Positions 16,129-20,013 of a stretch of 20,013 nucleotides of DNA are shown here, in pieces. The stretch covers positions 1 through 20,013 of the forward strand of contig JAPONU010000206.1 in NCBI GenBank assembly GCA_026713745.1. The letters are read 5' to 3'. The notes under the pieces are model-generated. The model ran no database searches and was not told the DNA's origin. It saw only the letters and a list, made by a program, of their open reading frames with translations. Made by a program: the position numbers and the translations under genes. Every line of letters starts with the position of its first letter. Within the stretch, counting starts at the first letter, position 1. This stretch comes from a bacterium (GTDB taxonomy: Bacteria; Actinomycetota; Acidimicrobiia; Acidimicrobiales; CATQHL01).

Positions 16129-17336
16129 GCGCCCCCGCCGGTGCGCTGCGGATACGGGGCGCCTCCTGGCTGGACGTCGCCACCGGTGAGTCGGCTCCGT
16201 GTGACCTGCTGGTTGACGACGGGGTGATCGGGCGGGACGACGGGCGCGAGGCGCCGACCGTCGACGCCGCGGGGATGACCGCCATGTACGGCCTGTGGGA
16301 CTGTCACTCCCACCCCGGCGGCCTCATGTACGACAACGCGGGGGTGGGGTTCTTCGAGGGAGTGCCGGACCGCACCATCCGCGCCGGGGAGAACTTCGCC
16401 GGTGCGGTGGCGGCGGGCGTCACCGGTGTGCGCTGCCTGGACGAGGCCGACGAGTTGGACCTGGCATGGGGCCGGGCCTACGCGGCCGGGATGTCTCTCG
16501 GCCCGCGGGTCACGGGCGCGGGGCGCGCGGTCCGCACGACCGCCGGCCACGGCACCTGTTTCCCGCGGCACTACACCGGCATGAACATGGAGTTGATCTG
16601 CGACGGTCCCGACGCCATGGCCTGGGCGGTGCGCCGGCAGCTCGAGCGCGGCGCCCAGTGGATCAAGGTCATGCTCACCGGCGGTCTCTACAGCCCGCAC
16701 GAGACCTGCGACGGCGGGCAGTTCACCACCGCAGAACTGGACGCGGTGATGGACGTCGCCAACCTGCGCGGCATCCCGGTGGCGGCGCACTGCGGTGGCG
16801 CCGAGGTGGCCGTCGCCTTCTCCGAACGCGGTGGCCGCTCGGTGGAGCACGGCTACATGCTCAACGAGGAGGCTGCGGTGACGATGGCTCGCAACGGCAC
16901 CTGGCTGGTGCCCACGGTGGGGGTCACCCACGACCAGGAGTACATCGAGGCCGAGCAATGGCCCAAACACGCCGCCGAGCGCTCGCGGGAGGTCCTGCCC
17001 AGCCACGCCGAGGCGCTGAAGTTGTGCATCGCCGCCGGCGTGCGCATCGCCACGGGCGCCGATCTGAACCCCATCGGCGTGCGGCTGCACCGCGAGCTGG
17101 AGATGCTGGAGCGGGCGGGGATGGACCGGCGCTCGGTCCTGCACGCCGCCAGCGTCGGTGGGCGCGAGTTGAACGGCTTCGGCGGCGCCTCCGCAGCGGT
17201 TCCGGGAGCCGCGGCCGACCTGATCCTGCTGGCCGGCAACCCCATGGAGTCCCTTGCAGCGCTGCGGCAGCCGTTGCTGGTGATCACCCACGGCCGTCCC
17301 GTCGCCGGCGAACTGGCCGGGATCGCCGGCGGCTGA
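16125..17336 (+). CDS. Metal-dependent amidohydrolase (imidazolonepropionase/prolidase-like)
   Basis: Amidohydrolase-superfamily enzyme of 403 residues, predicted to cleave a C-N bond with a two-metal TIM-barrel site in the cytosol. Expected ligands are all present: His61 and His63 in WDCHSHPGG, the probable carboxylated Lys181 in WIKVMLTGG, His222 in VAAHCGG, His242 in VEHGYML, and Asp313 in TGADLNPIG. This set is typical of the subfamily that includes Xaa-Pro dipeptidases (Sgx9260-like) and imidazolonepropionase-like proteins. The N- and C-terminal beta-sandwich parts are recognisable (LRIRGASWLDVATGE; AADLILLAGNPM). The start is GTG in a GTGA overlap with hyuB, so it is translationally coupled. 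In this operon it may hydrolyse the product of HyuAB, perhaps an N-acyl or N-carbamoyl amino acid or a dipeptide; that is inference. It is not an M20-type carbamoylase. Confidence 0.88.
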   Translation: MSAPAGALRIRGASWLDVATGESAPCDLLVDDGVIGRDDGREAPTVDAAGMTAMYGLWDCHSHPGGLMYDNAGVGFFEGVPDRTIRAGENFAGAVAAGVTGVRCLDEADELDLAWGRAYAAGMSLGPRVTGAGRAVRTTAGHGTCFPRHYTGMNMELICDGPDAMAWAVRRQLERGAQWIKVMLTGGLYSPHETCDGGQFTTAELDAVMDVANLRGIPVAAHCGGAEVAVAFSERGGRSVEHGYMLNEEAAVTMARNGTWLVPTVGVTHDQEYIEAEQWPKHAAERSREVLPSHAEALKLCIAAGVRIATGADLNPIGVRLHRELEMLERAGMDRRSVLHAASVGGRELNGFGGASAAVPGAAADLILLAGNPMESLAALRQPLLVITHGRPVAGELAGIAGG

Positions 17337-17472
17337 ACGTCGTGAGCGTCCGCGTCGCGTCACCGGCCATGCACACCGTCATCCCGGCGGAGGCCGGGAT
17401 CCATCATCCGGCGACGCTGCCTGCATCGCATGTGGCCGCCGCTCTACGCCCAGGAACGACCGGAGGACCCCA
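17337..17472 (+). repeat. Intergenic hairpin resembling a dispersed REP/MITE-like palindrome
   Basis: The arms ATCCCGGC (17381-17388) and GCCGGGAT (17393-17400) form a perfect 8-bp stem with a GGAG loop. Read as protein the plus strand gives VIPAEAGIH, the well-known artefact peptide of the CGTCATTCCCGCG-type palindromes scattered through many bacterial genomes. This one follows the same layout (CGTCATCCCGGC, loop, GCCGGGATCCA). It occupies the only sizeable gap (136 bp) inside the operon and might modulate expression of the M24 gene. Confidence 0.6.
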
Positions 17473-18621
17473 ATGACAACCGAGACCATCTTCGACTACG
17501 CCGCCCGCCGGGCGTCGCTCGGGGCGATCATGGACGGTGCCGGGGTGGACCTGGCCTGGTTCCCCACCGGTGGCGACCTCGAGTACCTCACGGGATTGGA
17601 GCGTCGCGTGCCGACGTTCGGCGATGTGAACTACACCCACGGCTGGGTGGCGGGCGCGTTCATCGTCCGCGGCCGTGACCCGGTGTTCCTGCTGCCGCGC
17701 AACTTCGTGGAGTTCGACCTCCCCGAAGGCGTACCCGGCGAGGTCATCAGCGTGGACGAGATGGACGATGGCGACGCCCTGTTCGCGCAGGCAGCCGCCG
17801 CCCTGGGCCCCGCCAAGCGGATCGCCATCGGAGCCCGAACCTGGGGTACGGCCATCATGCGCCTGCTGGCGGCCTTCGGCGGGGCTGAACTCGTCGACGG
17901 CAGCCGCCTCGTGAATCGCCTCCGCAGGATCAAGACTCCGACCGAGTTGGCTCTGATGAAGCGGGCCTGCCTCCTCGCCGACACCGCCATGGCCGAGGTC
18001 AGCGGCCGCGTGCAGGCCGGCGTGACCGAACTGGAACTGGGCGAGGAGGTGAACTATCACCTGCTGCGTCTCGGGGCGCGGACGTGGTCGTTCGACACCG
18101 CCGTGTGGTCGATGGGTCCCGGCGACGACCGCGACGCCAACGTGCGGATCTCCCAGCAGGCGCTGCGGGGCGGCAACGGCATCTCCTTCGACTTCGGCGC
18201 CGTCATCGAGGGCTACTGCTCCGACTTCGGCCGCACGATTCACATCGGCGATCCCGACGCGGAGTACCGGCGGGTGTACGAGATCGTGATGGCCGCTCAG
18301 CAGGCCGGCATCGATGCGGTACGCCCGGGTGTGACGGCGGCGGCGGTGCACCGCGCCACCCGCCAGGTGATCGTCGACGCCGGCTACGGCGACTGGTTCC
18401 GCCACCGCACCGGCCACTGCATCGGCCTCGACGTGCACGAGGAGCCGTTCATCTCCCCCGAGGACGAAACGCCGCTGGAGGCGGGTATGACCTTCACCAT
18501 CGAACCGTCGGTCTTCTGGCCGGGCCGGGTGGGGGTGCGGGTCGAGGACATCGTGGTCTGCACGCCCACCGGCGGCGTCAAGCTGAACGAGTACTCCACC
18601 GACCTGGTCGCCAACGACTGA
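17473..18621 (+). CDS. M24 family metallopeptidase (Xaa-Pro aminopeptidase/dipeptidase-like)
   Basis: Pita-bread-fold hydrolase of 382 residues, with an N-terminal creatinase-type domain (about 1-145) and a catalytic domain (about 150-382). All five dinuclear metal ligands are seen: Asp240 in SFDFG, Asp251 in CSDFGRT, His315 in RTGHCIGLDVHE, Glu344 in FTIEPS and Glu358 in RVEDIV. His322 in DVHEEP is the usual second active-site histidine. An intact metal site argues for a metallopeptidase and against creatinase, which lacks the metal. GGAGG at 17462-17466 lies 6 nt before the ATG. It is the last gene of the operon, separated by 136 bp and a hairpin from the amidohydrolase. It likely trims a Pro- or N-substituted dipeptide in the cytosol. 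Confidence 0.9.
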   Translation: MTTETIFDYAARRASLGAIMDGAGVDLAWFPTGGDLEYLTGLERRVPTFGDVNYTHGWVAGAFIVRGRDPVFLLPRNFVEFDLPEGVPGEVISVDEMDDGDALFAQAAAALGPAKRIAIGARTWGTAIMRLLAAFGGAELVDGSRLVNRLRRIKTPTELALMKRACLLADTAMAEVSGRVQAGVTELELGEEVNYHLLRLGARTWSFDTAVWSMGPGDDRDANVRISQQALRGGNGISFDFGAVIEGYCSDFGRTIHIGDPDAEYRRVYEIVMAAQQAGIDAVRPGVTAAAVHRATRQVIVDAGYGDWFRHRTGHCIGLDVHEEPFISPEDETPLEAGMTFTIEPSVFWPGRVGVRVEDIVVCTPTGGVKLNEYSTDLVAND

Positions 18622-18625
18622 GGGC

Positions 18626-18646
18626 TCGGCATCGTCACGATGCCGA
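18626..18646 (+). terminator. Hairpin just after the operon's last stop codon
   Basis: The arms TCGGCATCG (18626-18634) and CGATGCCGA (18638-18646) are perfectly complementary around a TCA loop, starting 5 nt after the TGA of the M24 gene. There is no run of T downstream, as is common in high-GC actinobacteria. The position makes it a good candidate for the operon terminator. Confidence 0.55.
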
Positions 18647-18928
18647 CCTCGCCGACCATTCCAGCCCTTCGGCCCGTCGTTCCCGCGGCGGGAGGCCTGC
18701 TTCCGGTGGTCTGACTTGGTGCTGGCGGTGGATTGCTGTGCCCGCTCGCCGGGGGCCGGCGTGTTCGGCCGGCCGGGTTGGCACTGCCGACGGGGCGTGG
18801 TGTGTGCGTGCCCGGCCGGCAGGAGGTGTGTGGATTCGCGCATGCACTTCTTGGACTATGGTGCTTACTCGCATTGGTGGGGCCTCCTTCTTCGGCGGGT
18901 GCCTGTGGCCGGTTGAGGAGAGGTTCTG
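18647..18928. other. Intergenic region before the LRR gene
   Basis: No convincing gene is seen here on either strand. The plus strand becomes strongly G-rich and T-rich from about 18710 on. A slightly AT-richer spot around 18848-18870 holds TATGGT (18857-18862), a possible -10 box 66 nt before the LRR start, with only a poor TTCGCG 16 nt upstream of it. The open frames across this region on both strands look like by-products of high GC. Confidence 0.45.
18915..18923 (+). promoter_or_regulatory. Ribosome binding site of the LRR protein
   Basis: GAGGAGAGG, 5 nt before the ATG at 18929. It supports that start even though it gives an unusually long N-terminal region before the membrane signal. 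Confidence 0.7.
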
Positions 18929-20013
18929 ATGATCACGCGAGTGGTTCGGGTTCTGTGGGCTGGTTCGGTCGGGGGGTCGGGTCGCCTCGCGCGAGGAGCC
19001 GTCGAACTGGTCGGTGATGTCGGTGGCGCCGCGGTTCGCCTCGCGGGGCGGGGGCGTTGGGCGCGTCCGGCCGTAGTGGCGTGGCGCCGGGTATGTCGGG
19101 CGTGGGCGGCTGAGCGCGCCGCGGTTCACCGGCGGCGGCTCGGGGCCACGTTCGTGGCGGTGGCGTTGATTGCGTCGTCGTTGGGTTTGTCGACCGGCGG
19201 GGTTGGGGGTCAGGAGTCCGAGGGGTCGCCCGCCGGGGAGTCTTCGCCGGGCGATGGTGGGGGTTCGGGTGTTTGGTGGGACGGTTCGGCGAGCCTGGCG
19301 ACGTCGGCGCCGTTGGTGTCGGCGTCGGGGCGGTGCGAGTCGTTTGGGGGTTGGTTGGGGTTGTTCGCCGGCGGGTCGCTGTCGTCGGTGTGCCCGGCGG
19401 GCGCGGTGTCCGATGGTGTGTCGTTGGTGGGGTCGCCGCGGGGTGTGGGCTGGTTCGAGGGTTTCGACGCCGACGGCCCGTACGCGGGCGTGGAACTCTT
19501 CGGCGAGCCCGGTGTGGCGGTGGGCGTGTTCGGGGCGTTGGGCGAGTTGGACGTGATCTTCGAGGGCGGCACGTTCAGCATCGACTTCTCCGAGTGCGCG
19601 CACCGCGCCGAGGCGGGCTACTCCTCGTGCCGGGTCGTGGCACCGGGAGTGCCGCTGCCGCCGGGCGCCTTGGTGGGCGTCGCCGCCCCCGGAACCGAGG
19701 CGTCGCCCCGCGCGATCGCCGGCGCGGGCGCGTCGATTGTGACGCCGGCCGTCGAGCGGGCCGCGCTGGTGGCGCTCTACAACGCCACCGACGGACCGAA
19801 CTGGACCCACAACACGAACTGGAACACCGCCGCCCCGGTCTTCCTCTGGTCCGGCGTCTCCATCAATAGCGACGGCTCGGTCAGAGAGCTGTTCCTGCAC
19901 CGGAATGGCCTGTCGGGCACGATTCCCGCCGCGTTGGGTGATCTGGCTGAGCTGCGAAACCTATACTTGGGTCGCAATGATTTGTCGGGGGGTATTCCCT
20001 CTGAGTTGGGTGA
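18929..20013 (+). CDS. Secreted leucine-rich-repeat protein, 3' end beyond the window
   Basis: The frame is open from the ATG at 18929 to the right edge (361 codons, no stop). Residues 1-70 are an Arg/Ala/Gly-rich cytoplasmic stretch. Residues 71-87 (LGATFVAVALIASSLGL) form one hydrophobic segment, a late signal peptide or anchor, followed by a Gly/Ser/Glu low-complexity linker. Residues about 120-270 are an unrecognised extracellular domain with two cysteine pairs (Cys136/Cys155 and Cys223/Cys234). From about 278 the classical LRR cap ALVALYNATDGPNWTHNTNW begins. Plant-type repeats follow (ELFLHRNGLSGTIPAALGDL, NLYLGRNDLSGGIPSELG), at least two before the edge. Such proteins bind surfaces, hosts or other cells; the role here is unknown. 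The first part uses many G- and T-ending codons, unlike the C-ending operon genes. Confidence 0.85.
   Translation, partial: MITRVVRVLWAGSVGGSGRLARGAVELVGDVGGAAVRLAGRGRWARPAVVAWRRVCRAWAAERAAVHRRRLGATFVAVALIASSLGLSTGGVGGQESEGSPAGESSPGDGGGSGVWWDGSASLATSAPLVSASGRCESFGGWLGLFAGGSLSSVCPAGAVSDGVSLVGSPRGVGWFEGFDADGPYAGVELFGEPGVAVGVFGALGELDVIFEGGTFSIDFSECAHRAEAGYSSCRVVAPGVPLPPGALVGVAAPGTEASPRAIAGAGASIVTPAVERAALVALYNATDGPNWTHNTNWNTAAPVFLWSGVSINSDGSVRELFLHRNGLSGTIPAALGDLAELRNLYLGRNDLSGGIPSELG

Noticed and set aside
18635..19900. Minus-strand open frame of 421 codons opposite the LRR gene
   Set aside because: Arg/Pro/Thr-rich low-complexity translation without motifs; the plus strand carries a signal segment and clear LRR repeats with a good ribosome site.

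Overview
The window is high-GC DNA, packed with genes and rich in GTG starts and 4-bp stop/start overlaps. It looks like an actinobacterial chromosome fragment. The dCTP deaminase resembles the bifunctional mycobacterial type. The membrane Fe-S protein resembles mycobacterial EtfD. The last gene is a secreted leucine-rich-repeat protein of a kind I associate with uncultured marine or host-associated Acidimicrobiia. The class-level placement is inference from gene content; there is no rRNA or other marker gene.

Layout, left to right. (1) 28-1149: a proline-rich segment with 39-bp tandem repeats runs in frame into an L,D-transpeptidase; its 5' end is disturbed by long G and C homopolymers. (2) 1158-2363, minus strand: a class III PLP aminotransferase. 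(3) 2414-2974: dCTP deaminase. (4) 2981-5617, minus strand: an EtfD-like membrane Fe-S oxidoreductase with a C-terminal helix-hairpin-helix tail. (5) 5890-7284: an Amt ammonium transporter with a signal peptide. (6) 7425-18621: nine same-strand genes forming one apparent catabolic operon: hydantoinase A, Asp/Glu/hydantoin racemase, two peptide-type ABC permeases, two ABC ATPases, hydantoinase B, a metal-dependent amidohydrolase and an M24 metallopeptidase. (7) 18929 to the right edge: the start of a large secreted LRR protein, cut by the window.

The operon is the functional centre. Its gene content suggests uptake of a small peptide-like or cyclic amide compound, stereo-interconversion by the racemase, ATP-dependent opening of a hydantoin- or oxoproline-like ring by HyuA/HyuB, and further hydrolysis by the amidohydrolase and M24 enzyme. 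The released nitrogen fits the neighbouring ammonium transporter and aminotransferase, but that link is only by position. The operon has no substrate-binding protein for the transporter and no M20-type carbamoylase, so its true substrate is open.

I saw no rRNA, tRNA, CRISPR array, transposase or phage gene. Small perfect palindromes sit at several gene ends (1146-1161, 7279-7294, 18626-18646), and one dispersed-repeat-like hairpin lies inside the operon (17381-17400).
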